Assembly (NCBI GenBank): GCA_002470605.1
Contig: DKND01000044.1
Span: 110,881 to 118,867 of the forward strand
DNA length: 7,987 nucleotides
Reading direction: 5' to 3'
From: Opitutia bacterium UBA7397
GTDB taxonomy: Bacteria > Verrucomicrobiota > Verrucomicrobiia > Opitutales > UBA953
Under the pieces are notes generated by a model. The model searched no databases, was not told the origin of the DNA, and was given only the letters and a program-made list of their open reading frames with translations. The translations under genes and the position numbers were made by a program. Each line of letters begins with the position of its first letter. The stretch's first letter is position 1. Shown piece by piece: positions 1 through 7,366 of the stretch.

Positions 1-774
1 GCGATACCTCAACGGCCGGCTTACACCGGTCTGAGAATCGAACAGGGTCCCGTTTCCGTGGGATCGGAACCCCGAAAAGGTAAAGTAAGTGCCCTCATCT
101 TGCACTATACGGCATCTCCCCTACCCGCCGCCCTGGATGTCCTCCAAGGCCACAAGGAGGCCCATCGGGTGGGCGTTCACTATATCGTCACCGATGAAAT
201 CCGTCCGCGGGTCATTCAGTTGGTCCCTGAATCAAAGTCCGCCTTTCATGCGGGTAAAAGCGGATGGAGTAACCTTGAGGGTATGAACCAACACTCGATC
301 GGCATCGAGATCATCAACTTGGACGGCAACGTCCACCCATACTCCGCTGCGCAGACGGAGGTACTTTTTACGCTGTGCGCCGACATCATTCGCCGGCATC
401 AGATCAATCCAACCGAAGTACTCGGACATTCGGACATCGCCGTTGGCCGCAAGGTCGACCCGGGCATCTTATTTCCCTGGGCCAAATTAGCGTCTTTGGG
501 CGTCGGTGCTTGGCCGCTGCGAGACGAAGTCGCTCAATACCTCCAGGCTCCCGTTAAGATTAAACCCGACGATGTTCGTAAACTCCTTGCTGCGTATGGT
601 TATCGGATCGAACCCGGGGAGGCCGGCTTGAAGTCAGCGATTGAAGCCTTTCAACGTCATTTCCGTCCAACGAAAGTCGATGGTATCGCTGACCATGAAA
701 CCATCGCCACCATTGAGGCCTTGGTGCGCAGGTACCGTCCGCAAACTTTACGGGCGCTGAAGATTAAACCTTGA
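1..774 (+). CDS. N-acetylmuramoyl-L-alanine amidase (Amidase_2 / AmiD-like) with C-terminal peptidoglycan-binding domain, 5'-partial
   Basis: Predicted zinc amidase that cleaves the bond between N-acetylmuramic acid and L-alanine of peptidoglycan, probably in the periplasm. The frame stays open to base 1. The first possible start inside the window is a GTG at 58, but 19 in-frame codons precede it, so the gene almost certainly begins upstream, where any signal peptide would lie. Counting from the GTG codon, the Amidase_2 fold is seen in LHYTAS (H16), SIGIEIIN (E84) and GHSDIAVGRKVDPG (H124, K132, D134). By comparison with E. coli AmiD, H16, H124 and D134 are the expected zinc ligands, and E84 and K132 the expected catalytic residues. 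Residues about 170-225 look like a PG_binding_1 helical domain (AIEAFQRHF, KVDGIADHET). The gene converges on murJ and overlaps its 3' end by 11 bases. A role in wall recycling or remodelling is inferred from the family. Confidence 0.93.
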   Translation, partial: AIPQRPAYTGLRIEQGPVSVGSEPRKGKVSALILHYTASPLPAALDVLQGHKEAHRVGVHYIVTDEIRPRVIQLVPESKSAFHAGKSGWSNLEGMNQHSIGIEIINLDGNVHPYSAAQTEVLFTLCADIIRRHQINPTEVLGHSDIAVGRKVDPGILFPWAKLASLGVGAWPLRDEVAQYLQAPVKIKPDDVRKLLAAYGYRIEPGEAGLKSAIEAFQRHFRPTKVDGIADHETIATIEALVRRYRPQTLRALKIKP

Positions 775-2362
775 ATTGGTATCCGGCGGGTCGAATCAGT
801 TTATTAACATAGGTGCGGATCATATCGCGCTCGGGATATTTCAGCCAATCCAAGAAGACGGCATAGATTGTGGCGGATAAAATGGCGGACATTAGCATCG
901 CCAAAAATAGCGCCAGCTTGCCGTTAAGTTGGGTGGCGAGACGTAATGCGATGATCCAATGGTAAGAATGATAAGCGACAAAACCCATCAACAATGATCC
1001 GGTGAGCACTTGGGCGCACGGACGACGCAGACTCTCCGTCAAAAAGGCCGGTGCGGATTTTGCCAACATCTTCCGCAGGACGGCATACTGCCAAACCGTT
1101 GAGACGGCATTGGCCACGGCCAAACCTTCGATACCATAACCGCAGGCGATCGCTAAAATCGACCCGAGGATGTTAATGACCGCAGCCTGGATGGCGGCAC
1201 GAAAGGTCGCCTGGGTATTACCGACGACATTGAGCGCCCGCGTGACCAGAGAAATCATAGCGTAAAATGGCATGGCAAGCGCGAACAAAACCAAGACGTT
1301 GCGGGTCTTGATGCAATCGGCCGCGGTGAAACGACCCATTTCAAAGAGCAGCCTGATCACCGGCTCGGACAAGACGGCTAAACCGACGGCTGCTCCGATA
1401 TTCACGGCCAAGATCAGGCGCATGCCGCGGGCATAATTGCGAGATAAGGCGGACTCGTCCCGTTCGGCGAATGCCGTCGCCAAAGCAGGGAACATCACCG
1501 TCGCGATCGATGCCGAGAATAAACCGATCGGCAACTCCACGATACGATTTGCGATGTAATAATAGGTCAAGCCTGCGCCATCGACATTGAAGGCCAGACT
1601 GCGCGAGACTAAGAAATTGATCTGCTGGATGCCGGCACCTAGCGCAGCGGGGATGAACGCAACCCGCAAGACCTGCCAAGCCGTGACATCCTTATTCATC
1701 AACCGGAAATTCCAACCTTCCTGCCTCAGTCCCCAAAGCGGAATCAAGAGCTGCAACGCTCCGCCGGCCAGAGCCCCGGCGCAGAGCCAACGCGCCTTTG
1801 CCATCATGTCATTCGGGTCCGTGAAATTAATCCCGAACAGCCCCAGTCCGATAATCATGCAAAGATTGAGCATGGCCGAGGCGAATTCCGCCAAGCCAAA
1901 GCGGCCACTTAGATTGACGGCGGAAGTAAATAAAGCAGCGATGCAGATCAAGGGCATGTATGGCATGCAATAAGCCGTCAGCTCGGCCGCCATTTGCTGT
2001 TTCGCATCCGATGCCGAGATGGACCATAACAACGATATGCCGATGCCGACTAACGTCAGCCCAATCGTCCAAGGAAAAACCCTTCGGAGCACGTAATTTA
2101 AGAATCCGAAAGCAACCGATTTACCCTCACGCGCTTGCTTATCCGCCAGCACCGGAACAATGGCGGCGGTTAAAGCACCTTCGCCCAATAATCGCCGGAA
2201 GAGATTAGGGATTTGAAATGCAAAAAGAAAAGCCGCGCCTACCGCATTCGCGCCAAAGACGTAAGTAGTAACTTGATCGCGAAAAAGTCCAAGTACCCGC
2301 GAAACCAATGTCCAGGAGGCGGTCTTCGCCATGGCCTGATATTGGCGTCCCTGTTCGCTCAT
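764..2362 (-). CDS. murJ: Lipid II flippase MurJ (MviN family)
   Basis: Inner-membrane MOP-superfamily transporter that moves lipid II from the cytoplasmic to the periplasmic face for peptidoglycan assembly. The 532-residue length fits the family, and hydrophobic stretches run through the whole protein, consistent with about 14 membrane segments. Signature sequences are SRVLGLFRDQ (residues 21-30, R22 and R28), then FRRLLGEGALTAAIVPVL (55-72, R57 and E61), and ANRIVELPIG (271-280, R273). These align with functionally important arginines of E. coli MurJ; the Asp before the last of them is Asn here. The ATG at 2362 lies 6 bases after the hisS stop, so co-transcription with hisS is likely. No strong Shine-Dalgarno sequence precedes it. 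It is the last gene of the leftward block and its stop codon lies inside the convergent amidase gene. No terminator hairpin is evident at that junction. The assignment is very secure. Confidence 0.97.
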   Translation of the reverse strand: MSEQGRQYQAMAKTASWTLVSRVLGLFRDQVTTYVFGANAVGAAFLFAFQIPNLFRRLLGEGALTAAIVPVLADKQAREGKSVAFGFLNYVLRRVFPWTIGLTLVGIGISLLWSISASDAKQQMAAELTAYCMPYMPLICIAALFTSAVNLSGRFGLAEFASAMLNLCMIIGLGLFGINFTDPNDMMAKARWLCAGALAGGALQLLIPLWGLRQEGWNFRLMNKDVTAWQVLRVAFIPAALGAGIQQINFLVSRSLAFNVDGAGLTYYYIANRIVELPIGLFSASIATVMFPALATAFAERDESALSRNYARGMRLILAVNIGAAVGLAVLSEPVIRLLFEMGRFTAADCIKTRNVLVLFALAMPFYAMISLVTRALNVVGNTQATFRAAIQAAVINILGSILAIACGYGIEGLAVANAVSTVWQYAVLRKMLAKSAPAFLTESLRRPCAQVLTGSLLMGFVAYHSYHWIIALRLATQLNGKLALFLAMLMSAILSATIYAVFLDWLKYPERDMIRTYVNKLIRPAGYQFKV

Positions 2363-2368
2363 CGCCGC

Positions 2369-3706
2369 TCAGGGTTGGACGGCACGCATGCCTTCCGCGA
2401 GGACCGCCCGCAACGCGGGCACCAGATCTGTCCGCGGCACTTCGGCTTCGGAACGGTCCATCATGCTGCGGACTTTTGCGACGCCGTTGGCGACCTCGGA
2501 GCCGCCGTAAATAAGCGCATACTTCGCGCCTGCGACTTCGGCAGCCTGAATAAGTTTAGGGATTTTTCCGTCCTTAAGGTTATATTCCACGCGAAAACCA
2601 GAGCGACGTAGATTCGCTAAATCCTCCAGCGCGGCCGGACGGGCGTCTTCACCCAAGATCATGACGTAAAATTCCGGCCCATCGGCGTAAACCGGGATAA
2701 GTTTCTTAAGTTCCAAAAGGTCGCGCAGCGTGACATCACCCATGCCGAAACCGACGGCAGGGAGATCAGGTCCACCAAGCTTCTTGACCAACGCATCATA
2801 ACGGCCGCCCCCGGCGAGAGCCCTGGCTTCGCCGCCGATCTCGAAGGCTTCGAAGACGAACCCAGTGTAATAAGCCAGACCGCGTACGATTGTCAGGTCG
2901 ATGGCGATACACTCCGAAAAACCCATCGAATGCAAGGTAGCCAAAAGTTGTTTCCACTCCGCCAATCGAGCCTTCATGGCTTCGTCATTGGCTGATAAGC
3001 TTTCCAGCTCTGCCAAAGAACGGGTGTTCGCAAAGGCCCGGCAAAGTTCCAAGGCCCGCGACGGATCAACCGAGGTGCCGGCCAACGCCACCGTCATGGC
3101 TTCGAGTAAATCTTTCGACGAACCGCGCTCTAATTTATCGACGACGCTGAGGACGGCGGCGGCTTGGAGTTCGGGAACCCCCAAACTCGCCAAGTAACGG
3201 AACCAAAGTGTTCGATCGGAAATACGAATCCGGAAATCGGCCTGCGTCAGCCCGAAGCCGATGAGACAGTCGGAACACAACGCTATGATTTCCGCATCCG
3301 CCGCCGGTCCAGCTTCACCGAGCAAATCCGCATTCAGTTGATAGAAGGCGCGTAAGCGGCCCTTCTGGGGTTTTTCGTAACGATAGTTTTCGCCCATGGC
3401 GAACCAGCGGATAGGCTTAGGCATACCGTTGGCCTTGGCCCCGACCATCCGAGCCAACGAAGGCGTCATTTCCGGCCGAAGACTGACCTTACGCCCGCCC
3501 TTATCTTCAAAATTGAACAATTGCCGAACAATCTCTTCACCCGACTTTTCGGTAAAAAGTTCCAAAGGCTCGAGCACGGGCGACTCCCATTCACGAAAAC
3601 CATAACGACGACAGGCCTGACGCCATACGCCCATGACATGACCTAAGACCGCACGGTCTTCGGGATAAAACTCCCGGAACCCGGGGAGCGATCGAATATC
3701 AGACAT
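2369..3706 (-). CDS. hisS: Histidyl-tRNA synthetase (class II) with non-canonical motif 3
   Basis: Predicted cytoplasmic enzyme that charges tRNA-His using ATP. The protein has 445 residues. The catalytic core shows the motif 1 region (REWESPVLEPLELF, about 38-51), motif 2 (RYEKPQKGRLRAFYQL, 109-124) and the histidine-specific signatures IVRGLAYYTG (273-282, with the key arginine R275) and LAGGGRYDAL (298-306). A C-terminal anticodon-binding domain follows from about 345 (FYVMILG, then KIPKLIQAAEVAGAKYALI and ANGVAKVRSM). That domain argues against HisZ, the short ATP-phosphoribosyltransferase regulator. Two departures stand out. The usual RGLDYY reads RGLAYY, and motif 3, normally GFAMGLERL, reads GFGMGDVTL, so the Glu-Arg pair is missing. 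These may be typical of its lineage. The start gives the expected MSDIRSLPGFREFYPED beginning. It lies 12 bases after the HU/IHF gene and 6 bases before murJ. No clear Shine-Dalgarno sequence is seen. Confidence 0.93.
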   Translation of the reverse strand: MSDIRSLPGFREFYPEDRAVLGHVMGVWRQACRRYGFREWESPVLEPLELFTEKSGEEIVRQLFNFEDKGGRKVSLRPEMTPSLARMVGAKANGMPKPIRWFAMGENYRYEKPQKGRLRAFYQLNADLLGEAGPAADAEIIALCSDCLIGFGLTQADFRIRISDRTLWFRYLASLGVPELQAAAVLSVVDKLERGSSKDLLEAMTVALAGTSVDPSRALELCRAFANTRSLAELESLSANDEAMKARLAEWKQLLATLHSMGFSECIAIDLTIVRGLAYYTGFVFEAFEIGGEARALAGGGRYDALVKKLGGPDLPAVGFGMGDVTLRDLLELKKLIPVYADGPEFYVMILGEDARPAALEDLANLRRSGFRVEYNLKDGKIPKLIQAAEVAGAKYALIYGGSEVANGVAKVRSMMDRSEAEVPRTDLVPALRAVLAEGMRAVQP

Positions 3707-3718
3707 GAGCGACGGCGC

Positions 3719-4033
3719 TTACTGCGCTGGCTTTTCAACGTCGTACGACTTCAATTTAGCTTTCAGTTCTTTACCGGCTTTAAATTTGATGACAGCACGC
3801 TTGGGGATAATCACATCCGTCTCGGGACGATTCGGATTACGACCCACGCGACTCTTGCGGACCTGTACCTGAAATACTCCGAAATTACGGAGTTCAACAT
3901 CGCGCCCAGCGAGCAACGCTTCGCTGATCGCATCCAACGTCATCTGGACGCTGTCGCGGATATGCTTTTGCGGATAGCCTTTATCCGTAAAAATTTTGAT
4001 AACGATATCTCGCTTAGTTAGATTGTTGGACAT
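3719..4033 (-). CDS. HU/IHF-family DNA-binding protein
   Basis: Small dimeric DNA-bending protein of the HU/IHF family, expected to act in nucleoid organisation and possibly as an architectural regulator. From the ATG at 4033 it has 104 residues, near the usual 90-105. The N-terminal helices begin TKRDIVIKIF. The core has ELRNFGVFQV (47-56) and the DNA-gripping arm starts at GRNP (64-67), where P67 corresponds to the intercalating proline. IIPKRAVIKFKAGKELK (75-91) closes the domain. The arm tip reads NRPETDV rather than the common KTGE type. The Lys/Pro-containing tail (about 92-104) is slightly longer than in minimal HU. An in-frame TTG at 4099 would add 22 residues rich in Cys and Leu that do not resemble the family, so I reject it. 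HU and IHF cannot be separated by eye. The 71-base upstream gap may hold its own promoter. Confidence 0.95.
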   Translation of the reverse strand: MSNNLTKRDIVIKIFTDKGYPQKHIRDSVQMTLDAISEALLAGRDVELRNFGVFQVQVRKSRVGRNPNRPETDVIIPKRAVIKFKAGKELKAKLKSYDVEKPAQ

Positions 4034-4104
4034 GGCCAGATGCGTAAGTGTTGATAGACAAAGGCATGGGAAAGCCAAGGTGGCAATACCACACCCCAAA
4101 AACC
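4034..4104 (-). promoter_or_regulatory. yicC to HU/IHF gene spacer with possible weak promoter
   Basis: This is the largest gap (71 bases) inside the leftward block. On the minus strand a TTGGCT (4078-4073) and a TATCAA (4056-4051) are separated by 16 bases, giving 4 of 6 matches to each sigma-70 consensus box. Transcription would then begin only about 10 bases before the ATG of the HU/IHF gene. This is a weak sequence match. The spacing makes separate expression of an abundant nucleoid protein plausible but does not prove it. A run of five T at the yicC end lacks a convincing stem. Confidence 0.25.
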
Positions 4105-4986
4105 TTATTCCAGATTTTGGACCTGCTCCCGAATCCGCTCTATTTCGGTTTTAGCCTCCAAAACCAGCTTTGTTGTCATGATTTCGGAGGCTTTGCTCCC
4201 GATCGTATTGACCTCACGGAGGAGTTCCTGGACGAGAAAATCGAGTTTTCGACCGCAATTGGGCATCTCCAACTCGGCTTTAAACTGAGAAAGGTGGCTA
4301 TTAAGACGAACGATTTCTTCGGTTATGTCCGAACGGTCAGCAAAAAGGGCTAGCTCCTTTAATACCCGGTCATCGGCCACATTAAGGGCCAGGCCAGCCT
4401 CCTGCAATCGCTTGAGCATAGCGTCACGGTGACGGACCGGACCGGTGCGCTCGGCGTCCATCATCCCTAAGACCATTTTTTGCATCGCATCGAGGCGCTG
4501 CTGTAAATCGACGCTTAAGGCCCTCCCCTCTTCTGCCCTCATTTTCAAAATTCCGTCCAACGCCGCATCAAACGCAAGGCGAAGTTGAGATTCGACAACG
4601 GCGAAGTCAGGCAAGGCAGATTGATTGCCGCGACGTGATTCTGCCAGCTTAAGTATCAAATCAAGCGAGGGCGCCACATAAGGGACGCCCATGGATAGGG
4701 CTAATTGTTCCAACTCTTTTAGGGAGCGCTTAGTGGCTTCCCCATCCCAGAGCTTATCGCTGGGAGCACCTTGCGAGGCTTGCGTGATGCGTGCCGTCAC
4801 TTTGCCGCGTTGCATGCGAGCGCGAATCCAGCCGGAGGCTACCGCTTCCAAGCCTGACCAGATTTCGGGCCCATAGACCGAGACCTGTAAGTTTTTCTGA
4901 TTAACCGAGGCGATTTCTACGGAAAGCCTTACACCCGGAAGATTCAGCTCAGCGCGGCCGAAACCGGTCATCGAAGACGCTCCCAT
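4105..4986 (-). CDS. yicC: YicC/YloC family endoribonuclease-type protein
   Basis: Member of the YicC/YloC family, whose studied members are linked to RNA cleavage and small-RNA turnover. With the ATG at 4986 it has 293 residues, against roughly 290 for the family. The N-terminal domain begins with the hallmark SMTGFGRAE (residues 5-13) and continues VEIASVNQKNLQV. The C-terminal DUF1732 part has SDITEEIVRLNSH (219-231) and GRKLDFLVQELLREVNTIGS (245-264), ending in a helix with IREQVQN. An in-frame ATG further upstream at 5031 adds 15 residues unlike the family and overlaps trpB. An internal ATG at 4971 has a GGGAG (4984-4980) eight bases before it and gives 288 residues, so it is a real alternative start, but it would drop the conserved Ser before MTGFG. 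The 4986 start lies 2 bases after the trpB stop, suggesting translational coupling. The usual RSVN reads ASVN here. The downstream neighbour is a HU/IHF gene, not gmk. Confidence 0.94.
   Translation of the reverse strand: MGASSMTGFGRAELNLPGVRLSVEIASVNQKNLQVSVYGPEIWSGLEAVASGWIRARMQRGKVTARITQASQGAPSDKLWDGEATKRSLKELEQLALSMGVPYVAPSLDLILKLAESRRGNQSALPDFAVVESQLRLAFDAALDGILKMRAEEGRALSVDLQQRLDAMQKMVLGMMDAERTGPVRHRDAMLKRLQEAGLALNVADDRVLKELALFADRSDITEEIVRLNSHLSQFKAELEMPNCGRKLDFLVQELLREVNTIGSKASEIMTTKLVLEAKTEIERIREQVQNLE
4980..4984 (-). promoter_or_regulatory. Shine-Dalgarno-like GGGAG inside the yicC 5' end
   Basis: On the minus strand, GGGAG lies 8 bases before the in-frame ATG at 4971 and overlaps the first codons of the longer yicC reading. 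It is the only well-spaced purine-rich ribosome-binding sequence I see before any candidate start in the window. It may set the true start at 4971 or may be chance, because the G of the 4986 ATG is part of it. Confidence 0.35.
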
Positions 4987-4988
4987 GA

Positions 4989-6224
<1,236 letters not shown>

Positions 6225-6324
6225 AGGAATACCCAGATAAAGCGAGAAGCCAACCCAAGGGCAAGCGACAAGGGGACTTCGGCACAGGCTTGCGGAAAAC
6301 TAACCAATCGGACAAGCCTGAGTC
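6225..6324. promoter_or_regulatory. Divergent trpB/uppP intergenic region
   Basis: These 100 bases must hold the promoters of both divergent genes. For trpB (minus strand) the best candidate is TTGCCC (6264-6259) and TTTATC (6241-6236) with a 17-base spacer. The upstream box is fair and the downstream box poor (3 of 6), and it would leave only about five untranslated bases. I see no convincing promoter for uppP on the plus strand. Neither ATG has a clear Shine-Dalgarno sequence. An 8-base inverted repeat occupies the uppP-proximal end and is listed separately. No T-box, attenuator or leader ORF is recognisable. Confidence 0.45.
6285..6320. repeat. Perfect 8-base inverted repeat before uppP
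   Basis: CAGGCTTG (6285-6292) and its exact reverse complement CAAGCCTG (6313-6320) are separated by 20 bases. The second arm ends 4 bases before the uppP ATG and so covers the place where a ribosome-binding site would be. As RNA it could form a hairpin that hides the start of uppP. As DNA it could be a protein site in the divergent promoter region. The function is unknown and chance occurrence is possible. Confidence 0.4.
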
Positions 6325-7293
6325 ATGCGCCCATTTGCCTGTGCCCTGCTCCTCCTCACGACTTTCACCACTCTTGCGGCCGAACAGACCGAAACACCTG
6401 CCGAGACCCAGGCCAACTTTACTTATAAACGCGCCTTGATCACCGGCACCGTCGAAGGCGTGACTGAATTCCTACCGGTCAGTTCGACCGGACACATGAT
6501 CATCAGCGACCGGCTGATGAATGTACCGCATGATAAAAATATAATGGTGAGGGATGTCAGCGACCACAAAGGCCGTCCCATTTCGCAGGACCGTGTCGCG
6601 GACGACTACATCGTCATCATCCAGGTAGGCGCAATCGCCGCCGTGCTGGTGGTCTTTTTCGGACGTGTGCGCAGCGTCGTCGCAGGACTCATGCGCGGAG
6701 AACGTGCCGCCCTTCGGCTGGCCTTGGCGCTGCTTATTGCGTTTTTCCCGTCCGCCTTACTCGGCCTCTTCTTCAAAGAAGCCATCGGCGCCTATTTATT
6801 CTCGATAGAAGTCGTCGCCGGCGCCTTGATGATTGGAGGAATCGTCATTCTGGGCGCTGAACAACTCTTGCCGAAGGTCAACTTCAGCGAAAATGAAGTC
6901 GCCGAAATCAACCCTCGACAGGCGATGACCATCGGCCTCTGCCAATGTTTCGCTCTGATTCCTGGCACCAGCCGCTCGCTATCAACCATCCTAGGAGGCC
7001 GCTTGGCTGGACTCTCGAACGCGGCGGCCACCGAATTCTCTTTCCTCGTAGGACTCATCACCCTCACCGCCGCATCCTTCTACAAAATGTGGTCACTCGG
7101 ACCTGCGTTAGGAAAAGTCTACCCTGCCGGACCGGCGAGCCTCGGCCTCATCGTTGCGGCCGTGACCGCCTTCATCGCCGTGAAATGGATGGTCAGTTTC
7201 GTTTCACGGCGTGGTATGGGGCCGTTTGCGTGGTATCGCATCGTGCTCGGCGGTGCCATTCTGCTCGCTCTGGCTTTAGGCTATAAGCTCTAA
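6325..7293 (+). CDS. uppP: Undecaprenyl-diphosphatase (UppP/BacA)
   Basis: Integral membrane phosphatase that converts undecaprenyl pyrophosphate to undecaprenyl phosphate, recycling the lipid carrier for peptidoglycan and other surface polymers. BacA-type enzymes give bacitracin resistance when overproduced. The family signature EGVTEFLPVSSTGH (44-57) holds the two catalytic-region glutamates (E44, E48) and the serines S53/S54. PGTSRS (213-218) holds the essential arginine R217, and AATEFSFLVG (234-243) follows. Several hydrophobic membrane segments are seen. At 322 residues it is longer than E. coli BacA (273). A hydrophobic N-terminus (residues 1-19, FACALLLLTTFTTLAA) followed by a polar Glu/Thr stretch resembles a signal peptide, and about 20 extra residues lie between SSTGH and the next membrane segment. 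The ATG at 6325 is the only ATG between an in-frame stop at 6301 and the first motif, so the start is well constrained. It is divergent from trpB and convergent with the oxidoreductase gene. Confidence 0.96.
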   Translation: MRPFACALLLLTTFTTLAAEQTETPAETQANFTYKRALITGTVEGVTEFLPVSSTGHMIISDRLMNVPHDKNIMVRDVSDHKGRPISQDRVADDYIVIIQVGAIAAVLVVFFGRVRSVVAGLMRGERAALRLALALLIAFFPSALLGLFFKEAIGAYLFSIEVVAGALMIGGIVILGAEQLLPKVNFSENEVAEINPRQAMTIGLCQCFALIPGTSRSLSTILGGRLAGLSNAAATEFSFLVGLITLTAASFYKMWSLGPALGKVYPAGPASLGLIVAAVTAFIAVKWMVSFVSRRGMGPFAWYRIVLGGAILLALALGYKL

Positions 7294-7299
7294 ACAAAG

Positions 7300-7332
7300 C
7301 ATGCCCCTAAGCGCCTAAGCTCCAGGGGCATG
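7300..7332. terminator. Hairpin between convergent uppP and oxidoreductase genes
   Basis: CATGCCCCT (7300-7308) and AGGGGCATG (7324-7332) form a perfect 9-base-pair stem with a 15-base loop that could pair further inside (AGC with GCT). On the minus strand the stem is followed by CTTTGTTTA, a moderate T-rich tail, so it could end leftward transcription. On the plus strand, 7 bases after the uppP stop, it is followed by AAAACGG and lacks a T tract, so intrinsic termination for uppP would be weak. A shared bidirectional role is likely from position. Confidence 0.65.
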
Positions 7333-7337
7333 AAAAC

Positions 7338-7366
7338 GGCTAGGTGTCAAATCAGACGCCTAAGCC
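7338..7366 (-). terminator. Terminator hairpin overlapping the 3' end of the oxidoreductase gene
   Basis: Read on the minus strand, GGCTTAGGCGTC (7366-7355) pairs with GACACCTAGCC (7348-7338) across the six-base loop TGATTT. This gives 11 pairs, with one bulged base and one mismatch that is a G-U wobble on the plus-strand RNA (A-C on the minus). A GTTTTC tail follows. The 5' arm encodes the last four residues of the oxidoreductase and the loop contains its TGA stop. It fits an intrinsic terminator packed against the gene end. A second hairpin follows 5 bases further on. Confidence 0.6.

Noticed and set aside
1587..1973. 128-codon plus-strand open frame inside murJ
   Set aside because: It is antisense to a complete MurJ with all its motifs; no recognisable domain or start signal.
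2213..2611. 132-codon plus-strand open frame across the murJ/hisS junction
   Set aside because: Antisense to two well-supported genes, with no protein features that suggest selection.
2369..3706. Assignment as HisZ regulatory subunit because of the altered motif 3
   Set aside because: The protein has a full C-terminal anticodon-binding domain and intact motif 2 and GGGRYD motifs, so a tRNA synthetase is more likely.
4034..4099. TTG start extending the HU/IHF protein by 22 residues
   Set aside because: The added segment is rich in Cys and Leu, unlike any HU/IHF N-terminus, and the ATG at 4033 gives the expected length and beginning.
4085..4130. Possible terminator after yicC (a five-T run with short CCAAAA/TTTTGG pairing on the minus strand)
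   Set aside because: The stem is AT-rich and short and includes the T run itself, so it is not a convincing intrinsic terminator.
6225..6324. Tryptophan attenuator or T-box before trpB
   Set aside because: The gap is only 100 bases, with no leader peptide containing Trp codons, no T-box sequence and no terminator/antiterminator pair.
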